Under the pieces are notes generated by a model, which was not told the origin of the DNA, made no database searches, and saw nothing but the letters and a program-made list of their open reading frames with translations. Of a stretch of 60,924 nt of DNA, positions 27,171-35,475 are shown piece by piece. Each line of letters starts with the position of its first letter. The stretch's first letter is position 1. Source of the stretch: Blautia sp. (GTDB lineage: Bacteria; Bacillota; Clostridia; Lachnospirales; Lachnospiraceae); NCBI GenBank assembly GCA_023664455.1, contig JAMPFM010000012.1, positions 1 to 60,924 on the forward strand, read 5' to 3'. Both the position numbers and the translations under genes were made by a program.

Positions 27171-28037
27171 TCAAAACTTAATTACGATATTAAATAAACG
27201 CAATAGCAAATCTGCCAGAACCAGTAGAAGCGTGATAATGGAAACCGGCAAAAGCGCCTTCTGCTTTCCTGCGCTTTCGGTCTGCTTTCCGACTATCAGA
27301 TCCGTCTGCTTATTCAGTTCTTCCGTCATGGCAGCCTGTACGTTGCGATATACTTTTACATTTTCTTTATGCAGGAAATCGTCGGACTTGGCAAAAGCCT
27401 CCTCCATCTGCTTCTTCGACTCCGCTGAAAATTCTTCTATCTGTTTTCTGGTTTCCGCAGAAAGCTCCTCAACCTGCTTCCTCGTTTCCGCAGAAGATTC
27501 CTCTGACTGTTTCCTAGTTTCCGCCAGAAGCGCTTCCACCTGCTTTCTCGTCTCGGCGGAAAGTCCTTCTACCTGTTTTCTGGCTTCTGCAGAAAATGTT
27601 TCCGCCTGTTTTTTCGTTTCCGCAGAAAGCGCCGCAAACTTTTCCGCCTGTTTCCCGCTCTCCGCTGAAAACTCTTCTATCCGCTTTGCCAGCAGGGATG
27701 GAAGCTCTTCCATCTCTTTTTTCTGGGTATCCATCGTCAGGGAAAGGGCTTCCATCTGCTTCTTGATTTCTTCCAGAAGACTATCCCTTTTCGCCTGGGC
27801 TTCATCGTTTTCCTGAATCGCCTGGATTTTCTGAATGCTTTCCTGGGTTGCTTTCTGCATCAAATCCATATTTTCCGCTGTTTTTAAATTTACCTTACGC
27901 ATTTCCTGAAGCAGACTGTCATATTCCCCCATCTGCCGCTGCAGCATTTCCATTTTCGCCGTATCCGCAGCCGTATTGGCCTGAATCATTTCCTGCGCGT
28001 TCTTTCTCTGCGTAAGTTTATCCATGAATGTATCCAT
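27171..28037 (-). CDS. Tail-anchored coiled-coil protein with 11-residue repeats
   Basis: A 288-residue protein of unknown function. Almost the whole length is helical coiled coil; residues about 120-215 hold eight near-identical hendecads of the form SAETRKQVEEL (variants SAEARKQVEGL, LAETRKQSEES, SAESKKQMEEA). The last 25 residues are a single hydrophobic helix (LLPVSIITLLLVLADLLLRLF), so it is likely a C-terminally anchored protein projecting into the cytoplasm. No signal peptide. The frame extends to a TTG at 28067, but GGAGG four bases before the ATG at 28037 marks the start. The flavin reductase gene follows 51 bp downstream. Confidence 0.85.
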   Translation of the reverse strand: MDTFMDKLTQRKNAQEMIQANTAADTAKMEMLQRQMGEYDSLLQEMRKVNLKTAENMDLMQKATQESIQKIQAIQENDEAQAKRDSLLEEIKKQMEALSLTMDTQKKEMEELPSLLAKRIEEFSAESGKQAEKFAALSAETKKQAETFSAEARKQVEGLSAETRKQVEALLAETRKQSEESSAETRKQVEELSAETRKQIEEFSAESKKQMEEAFAKSDDFLHKENVKVYRNVQAAMTEELNKQTDLIVGKQTESAGKQKALLPVSIITLLLVLADLLLRLFNIVIKF

Positions 28038-28098
28038 TTTACCTCCAATCCGAAACTTCCTGCTCAATCACTCGTTTTTTAACCTATCTTCCGCGTAC

Positions 28099-28127
28099 AT
28101 TCTATCATTTTTCTGCGCGCATGGCAA
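28099..28127 (-). promoter_or_regulatory. Promoter of the coiled-coil protein gene
   Basis: TTGCCA (28122-28127), 17-base spacer, TAGAAT (28099-28104) on the minus strand. Confidence 0.65.
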
Positions 28128-28463
28128 ATAGAAAATCAGCGTATTTCACAGGAAGACATTTTCAGTTACCTGCCCCGTCAATTCCAAAAGAAAAGGGGAC
28201 CATTCCGGCAAATAAGCGTTTTTTTGTGCAAAATATACAAATTTCTATTTTATCTTTTTTTGTTTTTATAATAATTAACGATAATTTCACACTCTGTTCA
28301 TAATCTATTCATAATTTATGTATATAATCTATTTATCAAAAGCAAGTTAATTTAGAAATCATACAGATAAATTTTTTCATAATAGCCCGGGCGTCGCAAG
28401 GCGTCTGGGCACTCCTCATTTATAGGGCATAAATGCAAACTTCCTCTGCGTCGGCGTGTGCAT
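28128..28463. other. AT-rich intergenic region with two hairpins
   Basis: No gene is supported in these 336 bp. It contains a tandem TTCATAATCTA/TTCATAATTTA (28298-28320 area), a ten-base-pair stem at 28385-28410 (with several G-T pairs, loop CGCAAG) and a perfect seven-base stem CATTTAT/ATAAATG at 28417-28435, just beyond the alarmone synthetase terminator. Confidence 0.5.
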
Positions 28464-28490
28464 AAAAAGAGGGGAATTTTTATTCCCCTC
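28464..28490 (-). terminator. Terminator of the alarmone synthetase gene
   Basis: Nine-base perfect stem GAGGGGAAT/ATTCCCCTC (28469-28490) with TTTTT after it on the minus strand. The TAA stop codon of the gene (28480-28482) lies in the loop. Confidence 0.85.
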
Positions 28491-29112
28491 CTAGCTGCTG
28501 AATTTCCTTATTCAGATTCAACATTCTGTTATCCAGGTTTGATACAATCTTAGAACATTCTACTAACTGTTCCCTGATATGATCCGGCGCGTTTCCTTCA
28601 AATTTGTAATGGATTTTGTGCTCCAGACTTGCCCAGAAGTCCATCGCTACCGTCCGTATCTGTATCTCAACTTTCGTATGCTCAATCCGGTCTGACAAAT
28701 AAACCGGCACCGTTACTAGCATATGATAGCTTTTATATCCGCTTGGCTTCGGATTGACTATATAATCCTTCACCGAAATTACATTAATATCGCTTTGATT
28801 ACTAATCATTTCCGCAATCTGATAAATATCAGAAGTAAAAGAACATATCACGCGAATCCCCGCAATGTCATTGACATACCTCACCATATTGCCTATCGTG
28901 GATTCAAGCCCATGTCTCTTTAGTTTTTTAACAATACTTTCCGGCGTCTTAATACGCGACTTGATATGTTCTATCGGATTATATCTATGCACATGCTGAA
29001 ACTCATCATTCAATATTTCCAGTTTCGTCGAGATTTGTTTCAAAGCAGAATTATAAATCAGCGTAACCTCTGTCCAACTGTCGATATCGTTTCTGTCTGA
29101 TCTAATATCCAT
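28480..29112 (-). CDS. Small alarmone synthetase (RelA/SpoT synthetase domain only)
   Basis: Predicted (p)ppGpp synthetase of the RelQ/RelP type. The 210 residues comprise the synthetase domain alone: YVNDIAGIRVICSF, the nucleotide-binding NPKPSGYKSYHMLV and VEIQIRTVAMDFWASLEHKIHYK, in which the EIQIRT glutamate is catalytic. A C-terminal helix (IREQLVECSKIVSNLDNRML) resembles the RelQ tetramer helix. There is no hydrolase, TGS or ACT domain. AAAGG lies 12 bases before the ATG, a rather long spacing. It is a single-gene unit with a terminator that begins inside its last codons. Confidence 0.92.
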   Translation of the reverse strand: MDIRSDRNDIDSWTEVTLIYNSALKQISTKLEILNDEFQHVHRYNPIEHIKSRIKTPESIVKKLKRHGLESTIGNMVRYVNDIAGIRVICSFTSDIYQIAEMISNQSDINVISVKDYIVNPKPSGYKSYHMLVTVPVYLSDRIEHTKVEIQIRTVAMDFWASLEHKIHYKFEGNAPDHIREQLVECSKIVSNLDNRMLNLNKEIQQLGGE

Positions 29113-29644
29113 ATAAATACCATACCTTTCTTCCGGTCTGTACTATTTTGCCTACACATCCCTCCCTTTCCTAAGCTTTCGTCTGCAATGATAGCTTCAT
29201 CGTCTACGCAGCCACTATATCTTATGTGAGACTGTAAATACAATCTGCGGAATGCAAACCGGCATGCCTTTCATACTATCATGAATATGCCCGGTAATGC
29301 ATGTTTGATTCCGCTATACGCCAACTCATCAGCCGGCTTTCTTAGCTGAAAAAGTCTTTTCTGCTAACTATGATTATAGTTTACCACATTTCTCCGAAAA
29401 TGTATATATTCCACAAATTTTTTATATTTTTTTTATTTTTATTGTCTATTTTTATGTGGCTGGTTTTTTATGACAAAACAAGAAAATTTCTTACGCAATT
29501 ATCTTGTTTTGTCAAGCAATTTCCTAATATGATTAAAAAAGTCTACATTCTATTATTTACATTTCGGCGGATGCTCTGTATAGTGTTCATAGGCGCTACA
29601 AGAAAATTGCTTGCGCGATTATCTACAAGAAGAGAGGTATTTTC
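29113..29644. other. AT-rich intergenic region with repeated imperfect palindrome
   Basis: About 530 bp separating the divergent genes. It contains a 12-base perfect inverted repeat TGACAAAACAAG (29471-29482 and 29503-29514), and the unit starting ACAAGAAAATT and ending ATTATCT occurs twice, at 29478-29504 and 29598-29624. A 106-codon hydrophobic frame on the plus strand here reflects T-richness and is not taken as a gene. Confidence 0.5.
29556..29584 (+). promoter_or_regulatory. Promoter of the 89-residue protein gene
   Basis: TTTACA (29556-29561), 17-base spacer, TATAGT (29579-29584), 60 bp upstream of the start codon. Confidence 0.5.
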
Positions 29645-29914
29645 ATGTTTCGTTTATGGGCAAAAGAATTTCGGGATAATCATATGTTAAAAGATACGAC
29701 AATCTGCGATGATAGGGAAGATACGAGGACGCACAAGGTTTTCCATGCCTTAGACGAGGTCTGTTATCAATTCGATTTAGGCAAGCCAATCTGGCTAGAG
29801 GCTAATATCCAGGATTTTAAAAAGCATGACAAAACCCGTTTCACACAGGATAATTTCATAGAAACAATCGATTTCGACTATCTGGAAATCCACGTCATAG
29901 AGGAAGACTCCTAA
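29645..29914 (+). CDS. Small conserved protein of unknown function
   Basis: An 89-residue acidic cytoplasmic protein: MFRLWAKEFRDNHMLKDTTI, a central HKVFHALDEVCYQFDLGKPIWL, and a C-terminal FIETIDFDYLEIHVIEED. I recall very similar short proteins in other Lachnospiraceae with no assigned function, but cannot verify that here. AGAGAGG lies seven bases before the ATG and a promoter is 60 bp upstream, which supports a genuine gene. No membrane segments. It precedes the hemolysin III gene by 165 bp but that gene has its own promoter. Confidence 0.82.
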   Translation: MFRLWAKEFRDNHMLKDTTICDDREDTRTHKVFHALDEVCYQFDLGKPIWLEANIQDFKKHDKTRFTQDNFIETIDFDYLEIHVIEEDS

Positions 29915-29944
29915 AAATATTTTTTTCTTTTATGCATTTCATCC

Positions 29945-30007
29945 TTGACTTTGCATATGATAAGTAGTAGTATATCCATATGGATTATGTAGTTTTAAAA
30001 ACTACAT
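29945..30007 (+). promoter_or_regulatory. Promoter and palindromic operator of the hemolysin III gene
   Basis: TTGACT (29945-29950), 17-base spacer, TAGTAT (29968-29973). Fourteen bases later a 21-base palindrome (29987-30007; arms ATGTAGTTTT and AAAACTACAT around one central base) sits where a repressor would block initiation. Confidence 0.55.
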
Positions 30008-30079
30008 GTTGAAATATGGATAAACATTTTTATGCAAAATACAAAATGTACAGTAGTTTCGTAAGAATGGAGGATGATT

Positions 30080-30730
30080 ATGCAGATAACAATTCGTGAA
30101 CCCGGCAGTGCGATTACGCACTTTATCGGTATGATGCTTGCCGTCTTTGCTTCTACGCCGCTTTTGATAAAAGCAGCCGTTTCCGACGGTGCGCTCACTT
30201 TCGCAGCAATGGCAGTTTTTATGCTCAGTATGGTCGCTCTCTACGGCGCCAGTACGCTCTATCACAGCGTCGTGGTCAAAGACCGTTTCTTAAAAATTTT
30301 CCAGAAAATTGACCATATGATGATTTTTGTCCTGATTGCCGGTTCTTATACCCCGGTCTGCCTGATTGTATTAGGCGGGCAGTTGGGCTATACGCTGTTG
30401 GTGGTTGTCTGGAGCATCGCCATCGTGGGAATGTTTATCAAGGCATTGTGGATTACCTGCCCGAAATGGTTTTCTTCTATTATTTATATTGCTATGGGCT
30501 GGGTATGTCTCGGCGTGTTTGGAACGCTCTGGAATACGCTGCCACACAGTGCGTTTCTCTGGCTTTTGGCAGGTGGTATCATCTATACCACCGGAGGCGT
30601 CATTTACGCTCTGAAACTGCCTCTTTTTAACAGCCGGCACCAGAACTTCGGTTCCCATGAAATTTTCCACCTCTTTGTGATGGGCGGCAGCATCTGCCAT
30701 TTCATTTTCATGTATCTATATGTGGCATAA
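30080..30730 (+). CDS. Hemolysin III family membrane protein
   Basis: A 216-residue seven-helix membrane protein of the hemolysin III/PAQR superfamily (YqfA/TrhA-like). Conserved features are STLYHSVVVKD, KIDHMMIFVLIAGSYTPVCL and the C-terminal HEIFHLFVMGGSICHF, whose His residues together with the first His form the metal site of the superfamily. Actual function in bacteria is poorly defined; haemolysis is not implied. GGAGG abuts an ATG at 30074; the ATG at 30080 has six-base spacing and is preferred. A palindromic operator lies in the leader. Confidence 0.92.
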   Translation: MQITIREPGSAITHFIGMMLAVFASTPLLIKAAVSDGALTFAAMAVFMLSMVALYGASTLYHSVVVKDRFLKIFQKIDHMMIFVLIAGSYTPVCLIVLGGQLGYTLLVVVWSIAIVGMFIKALWITCPKWFSSIIYIAMGWVCLGVFGTLWNTLPHSAFLWLLAGGIIYTTGGVIYALKLPLFNSRHQNFGSHEIFHLFVMGGSICHFIFMYLYVA

Positions 30731-30740
30731 TAAGAAAAAG

Positions 30741-30775
30741 AAAAAAGAGCTGCGGACAGCTCCTTTTTCTTTTTC
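30741..30775. terminator. Bidirectional terminator, hemolysin III gene and galE
   Basis: GAGCTG-CGGA-CAGCTC stem (30747-30762) flanked by an A run on the left and TTTTTCTTTTT on the right, so it can serve both converging genes. Confidence 0.85.
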
Positions 30776-30779
30776 CTAT

Positions 30780-31796
30780 TTAATCCTCATACCCATTCGG
30801 ATTATTACTCTGCCATCTCCAGGAATCTGCGCACATCTCTTTGATGCCGTTCTGCGCTTCCCAGCCAAGCTCTCTTTTTGCTTTCTCTGCATTGGAATAG
30901 CAGGTCGCGATATCGCCCGGACGTCTGTCTTTGATGACGTATGGAATCTTTACGCCGGTAGCATCTTCAAAATTCTTGACGATATCCAATACGCTGTAAC
31001 CTGTACCTGTGCCAAGGTTGTAAATGCAAAGTCCCGCTTTTTCCTCTATCTTCTTCAATGCTTTCACATGACCAACCGCTAAGTCCACTACATGGATATA
31101 GTCGCGGACGCCTGTGCCGTCCGGTGTGTCATAATCGTTTCCGAATACACCCAGCTCTTTTAACTTGCCAACCGCTACCTGGGTAATGTAAGGCATCAGA
31201 TTGTTGGGAATGCCATTCGGATTCTCGCCGATGGTTCCGCTCTTGTGGGCGCCAATCGGATTGAAATAACGAAGCAGGATAACGTTCCATTCAGGATCCG
31301 CTTTCTGCATATCGGAAAGAATCTGCTCCAGCATGGACTTGGTCCATCCATACGGATTTGTGCACTGTCCTTTCGGGCATTCTTCCGTAATCGGAATGAT
31401 AGCCGGGTCGCCATATACGGTTGCGGAAGATGAGAAAATGATGTTCTTTACATTGTGCTTTCTCATAACGTCTACCAGAGTCAGCGTTCCCGCAATATTA
31501 TTCTGATAATACTCCCAAGGTTTCGCCACGGATTCCCCAACGGCTTTCAGCCCTGCGAAGTGAATACAGGAATCAATCTGCTCTTTGTCGAATACCTCTT
31601 CCAGCGCATCCCTGTCCAGAATGTCCGCGCGGTAAAATTTAACCGGCTTGCCTGTAATCTTTTCCACCCTCTGTAATGATTTCTCGCTGGAGTTGCATAA
31701 ATTGTCCACTACCACTACATCATAACCCGCATTTTGTAATTCCACTACTGTGTGGGAACCGATGTATCCGGCTCCGCCTGTTACTAAAATTGCCAT
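30780..31796 (-). CDS. galE: UDP-glucose 4-epimerase
   Basis: Interconverts UDP-glucose and UDP-galactose (or the GlcNAc/GalNAc forms). The 338-residue short-chain dehydrogenase-like protein has the NAD motif [16 protein letters not shown], the [10 protein letters not shown] serine region, the YGWTK catalytic Tyr-Lys pair (about residues 149-153) and [18 protein letters not shown] is close upstream. The UDP-sugar pyrophosphorylase gene lies upstream on the same strand, 133 bp away, giving a compact nucleotide-sugar module; no other Leloir genes are present. Confidence 0.97.
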   Translation of the reverse strand: MAILVTGGAGYIGSHTVVELQNAGYDVVVVDNLCNSSEKSLQRVEKITGKPVKFYRADILDRDALEEVFDKEQIDSCIHFAGLKAVGESVAKPWEYYQNNIAGTLTLVDVMRKHNVKNIIFSSSATVYGDPAIIPITEECPKGQCTNPYGWTKSMLEQILSDMQKADPEWNVILLRYFNPIGAHKSGTIGENPNGIPNNLMPYITQVAVGKLKELGVFGNDYDTPDGTGVRDYIHVVDLAVGHVKALKKIEEKAGLCIYNLGTGTGYSVLDIVKNFEDATGVKIPYVIKDRRPGDIATCYSNAEKAKRELGWEAQNGIKEMCADSWRWQSNNPNGYED

Positions 31797-31929
31797 AAGA
31801 ACGCCTCCTCGTCACTTTTTAAATGATTTCTTTGATAATTATACTTTACTCTCACCGTGCCCTATCCATCAAGCATGGAATGTTATTCAAGCTTGTCAAA
31901 ATGTTAACTAAAACATTACAGTTCAAACC

Positions 31930-33168
31930 TTACAATTCGATACCGTTTTCCAGACATAACGCCCTTGCGCTTTCCACCGAATCCACGCCCGTCTTATTTT
32001 TAATCGGCGCAAATTCATAATTTCTCTCGACCTCATAGGGCAGACAGGAATCCAGCTCATGAATCATATCCAGTACAAGCTGCTCATATTTATAGCCGTT
32101 CGGCTCTTCCGGTTTCACCGGGTTCCCATCCTTGTCCAGACAGGGAATCTTCTTCTCGACGATATGCAGCGGAAGTTTCCTCGATAAGATATCCTCCAAT
32201 GCCTTCTCACGAAACAGATAATTTAGAATCACGCCGAAACGATAGGCGGGGTTCCCGTTTTCATCCCGGGCGTGCATCAGTTCGTCCGTCAGCTCATAAT
32301 ACTCTACGATGGATGGTCTGCCATCCTCTAAACAGATAACGCCTATTTTTTCATCCGGTGCGTTTTTGCATACGACTTTGGCGCCGACGTCACAGTTTTT
32401 CTGAATCGTAGCCCCCACGAAACAGGGGTCTGCAATCCTTTGCAGCACGTTGTCCACCGCGAACACATTCAGCCACTCAATCCCCGCCTCATGAATTTTA
32501 TCCACAACGCCCCACTTCATCATGGAAGAAAACCAGCCGCCGTTTCCGTTGGGGGACGTAGACATTTTCTCTTTTGTTTCCAGATAGATTTTCCCCTCAT
32601 AATCCGTCGCCGGCGCCATATCCTGCATAAAAAATGTGATATACTCCGGGCGGTATCCGAAATAATTTTTCTCTGCAAAAAAACGCGTCGTCATTTCATG
32701 GTTCTTATCGCTTGTCATGACAAACAAGTGAATCCATGTATCTGTCTGTCGCACCACATCTAAAAGGTTTTCAATCAGACGCTGGAAAATGTAAACCTCT
32801 TTGGTCAGACCGATGTTGTACACCCCTTTGGGGGCGTCGGAGCCAAGTCTGGTACCCATACCGCCCGCCAGAAGGACGGCTCCTACTTTACCGGCTTTTA
32901 TCGCCTCTATGCCAGTCTCCGTAAATTCTTCCCTATTCGTTTCTATCTCTGAAAGCTGCATCGCCGATAGCGGCGTAATCCTGCCCCGCTCTTTCAGTTC
33001 CTCTTTATGGGAACATAGAGTGACCACTTCCATGTCCGTATCCTCTATCTGCTGCAATAAGGTTTCCTTTTGCTCCTGATTTAATTCCTCATAGTACTTT
33101 AAAACATGAAGCTGCCCATATTTTTCCAGCTTTTCGTATGCTTCCTGATAATTCATATCAATAACCAT
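31930..33168 (-). CDS. UDP-sugar pyrophosphorylase (UDPGP type 1 family)
   Basis: Uridylyltransferase that makes UDP-glucose or UDP-N-acetylhexosamine from UTP and the sugar 1-phosphate. The 412-residue protein has the signature LLAGGMGTRLGSDAPKGVYN (about residues 95-115), FVMTSDKNHEMT, SPNGNGGWF and the sugar contact region NVFAVDNVLQRIADPCFVG, as in eukaryotic-type UAP/UGP enzymes. AAAGGAG lies only one base before the ATG at 33168 and 13 before that at 33156, so the start is ambiguous between these; the longer frame to 33225 begins at the -35 element and is ruled out. Confidence 0.9.
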   Translation of the reverse strand: MVIDMNYQEAYEKLEKYGQLHVLKYYEELNQEQKETLLQQIEDTDMEVVTLCSHKEELKERGRITPLSAMQLSEIETNREEFTETGIEAIKAGKVGAVLLAGGMGTRLGSDAPKGVYNIGLTKEVYIFQRLIENLLDVVRQTDTWIHLFVMTSDKNHEMTTRFFAEKNYFGYRPEYITFFMQDMAPATDYEGKIYLETKEKMSTSPNGNGGWFSSMMKWGVVDKIHEAGIEWLNVFAVDNVLQRIADPCFVGATIQKNCDVGAKVVCKNAPDEKIGVICLEDGRPSIVEYYELTDELMHARDENGNPAYRFGVILNYLFREKALEDILSRKLPLHIVEKKIPCLDKDGNPVKPEEPNGYKYEQLVLDMIHELDSCLPYEVERNYEFAPIKNKTGVDSVESARALCLENGIEL

Positions 33169-33196
33169 GCTCCTTTCCCAGATACTCGCTTCCCAT

Positions 33197-33225
33197 ATTC
33201 TACCACAAATTGCCGCTTTACTCAA
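33197..33225 (-). promoter_or_regulatory. Promoter of the UDP-sugar pyrophosphorylase gene
   Basis: TTGAGT (33220-33225), 17-base spacer, TAGAAT (33197-33202) on the minus strand. Confidence 0.6.
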
Positions 33226-33395
33226 TGAGGATTCCCTCTCTCATTTGTGAAAATTTTCTTTCTTCTCCTACTATGCTATCCAACTGATTTGTGCTATAAT
33301 GACAAAAGCAGGGTTATTTTTCAATACATATATGGCAGATTGGCGAAAAATTGCGAAAAATTTGCATTTCATACGATAAACAGGAGGACTCCCAT

Positions 33396-35459
33396 ATGAG
33401 CGAAAAAAGCAAAAACTCTCAAAAAAAGGTTCCGGTATACCAGCAGCTGCGTGTCAGGCTGATTGCCTCTTTCATGGTTCCGGTACTTTGTATCATTGCG
33501 CTTGGCGTTATCTCTTATCAGAAGGCATCGGACGGCATTATATCCAGTTATGAAACGTCCGCTTCCCAGACGGTAAACATGATGAATCAGTATCTGACGC
33601 TTGCGCTCGACACCGTCCGTTCTTCTTATAAGTCCTATCTGAATGAAGACGAAGTTGTGAAATATTTCAAAGGCACTTATGATACGGACACCACGACCCG
33701 TACCAATATGAATAAGACCTATACCAAGGAACTGCAGGGTAAAGTCAATACGGACGCCCTCATTTCCAATATCTATCTGATTGCAGACAACCAACCTTCC
33801 ATTACTTCCACAGCAAGCAAAACGGAAGGTTTATACACAGCTTATACGGAAACGCCGGAAGGCGCGATTGCCAAGGCGGATAAATTTAATTTTTATCTCT
33901 TTGGTAATCAGTCTAGCGCCAATGAAATATTAGAAACGGATTCTTCCAAATATTCACTTCGTCTTGTACGCGGGTTCAGTAACGCCAAGGCCATGCTGCT
34001 CGTAGATATCAACCGCAATGTTGTCGCTGATACGCTTGCTTCTATCGATGTAGGAGAAGGCGGGCATGCAGCTTTTATTACCTTTGATGGCACAGAATTT
34101 TATGCAGACGGCGCTTCCGCCACGACGGACACCATTTTCACGGAAACGGATTTTTATCAGACTGCCCTCGCCTCCGAAGAAACAAACGGTATGGAGTATG
34201 TCAACTGGCAGGGCGATACCTATTTGTTCCTATATTCTTCCCTTACGGGGCACAATGCGATGATTTGCGCCTTAATTCCCAAAGCGACGATTATTGCACA
34301 GGCTTCCGATATCCAGTCCATTACCATCATCGTCGTTATTTTTGCGGTATTGGTTGCAGCCGCATTGGGCACGATTATTTCAGGACATATTAATAAGAAC
34401 ATTTACCACATTTTATCTCAGTTAACGAAAGTTTCGGGCGGGGATCTTACGACCAGCATCACTTCCAAGGCAAAAGATGAGTTTAGACTCTTGGCGGAAG
34501 GCGTCAATGCCATGATTGTGAATATGAAAAATCTAATCACCAACGTTACAACGGCAAGTAATGCGCTGACAGATTCCGCCGGGCAGGTATCTTCTTCCGC
34601 CCAGACATTTATTGATACGTCCAGGGATATCCAGAACGCCATCTTTGAAATTGAAGCCGGCGTATCCAACTTAGATGAAAACTCTGCGGATTGTATGGCA
34701 CAGATGGATACTTTGTCTGGCAGAATCGGGGACGTGACCGCTGATACGAACGAAATCAGTACGTTAACCGACGCTACGGGCATTTCCATCGAAGAGGGTA
34801 TCTCTTCCATGCAGAATCTGACGCAGAGCGCAAAACAGACTTCCGAGATGACGCAGAACGTTATCACCGCGATTGAAACATTGTCGGAAAAATCCCGTTC
34901 CATCGGGCAGATTGTAGAGAGCATCAACCATATTGCCCAGGAAACGAACCTTTTGTCCTTAAACGCTTCCATCGAGGCGGCAAGAGCCGGCGAAGCGGGA
35001 CGCGGTTTCGCAGTGGTTGCTTCACAAATCAGGGAACTTGCGGATCAATCTGCATCTTCCGCAGGTCAGATTCAGAAGATTATCGACGATATCATCCACA
35101 ATACGGAAGAAGTCGTACAGATTGCACAGGCAACAGAGAAAACCGTTTCCTCACAGGAAAGCGCAATGCAGCAGACGGCGTCTTCGTTCCATGATATGGA
35201 TACGCAGATTCATTCTCTGATGGATTCCCTATCCCACATTATACAGAATGTGGAAAATATGGAACAGGCCAAAAATGCAACGCTGAACGCGGTCGAGAGC
35301 ATCTCTTCCGTATCCGAGCAGACAGCCGCAGGTTCTTCCAATGTGCACCGTACCGTTTCCTCCCAACAGGACGCTATCGCCACCCTGGAATCTGCAGCCG
35401 ATAATCTGCAGAAAAAAGCCGGTGAACTTTCCGAATTGTTGAAACAATTCACAATCTAA
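33396..35459 (+). CDS. Methyl-accepting chemotaxis protein
   Basis: Second membrane chemoreceptor of the window, 687 residues. First membrane helix about 20-42 ([20 protein letters not shown]), an extracellular Cache-like sensor to about 285, second helix ([20 protein letters not shown]), HAMP, and a signalling coil with [20 protein letters not shown] and [15 protein letters not shown]. Start: AGGAGG eight bases before the ATG. A TATAAT hexamer precedes it near 33295 but no good -35 is seen. The lipoprotein gene follows after 16 bp. The sensor sequence is unrelated at sight to that of the receptor at 22084. Confidence 0.94.
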   Translation: MSEKSKNSQKKVPVYQQLRVRLIASFMVPVLCIIALGVISYQKASDGIISSYETSASQTVNMMNQYLTLALDTVRSSYKSYLNEDEVVKYFKGTYDTDTTTRTNMNKTYTKELQGKVNTDALISNIYLIADNQPSITSTASKTEGLYTAYTETPEGAIAKADKFNFYLFGNQSSANEILETDSSKYSLRLVRGFSNAKAMLLVDINRNVVADTLASIDVGEGGHAAFITFDGTEFYADGASATTDTIFTETDFYQTALASEETNGMEYVNWQGDTYLFLYSSLTGHNAMICALIPKATIIAQASDIQSITIIVVIFAVLVAAALGTIISGHINKNIYHILSQLTKVSGGDLTTSITSKAKDEFRLLAEGVNAMIVNMKNLITNVTTASNALTDSAGQVSSSAQTFIDTSRDIQNAIFEIEAGVSNLDENSADCMAQMDTLSGRIGDVTADTNEISTLTDATGISIEEGISSMQNLTQSAKQTSEMTQNVITAIETLSEKSRSIGQIVESINHIAQETNLLSLNASIEAARAGEAGRGFAVVASQIRELADQSASSAGQIQKIIDDIIHNTEEVVQIAQATEKTVSSQESAMQQTASSFHDMDTQIHSLMDSLSHIIQNVENMEQAKNATLNAVESISSVSEQTAAGSSNVHRTVSSQQDAIATLESAADNLQKKAGELSELLKQFTI

Positions 35460-35475
35460 ACGAAGGAGCATTTTC

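Noticed and set aside
27100-27816. A 238-codon plus-strand frame rich in Ser, Cys and Phe opposite the coiled-coil gene.
   Set aside because: It is the antisense shadow of the 33-base repeat in the coiled-coil gene, with no ribosome site.
29370-29690. A 106-codon plus-strand frame with hydrophobic stretches and an internal TRKFLTQLS/TRKLLARLS repeat.
   Set aside because: It has no ribosome binding site, overlaps the well-supported gene at 29645 in another frame, and its hydrophobicity follows from T-rich DNA; the internal repeat is the DNA-level palindrome repeat.
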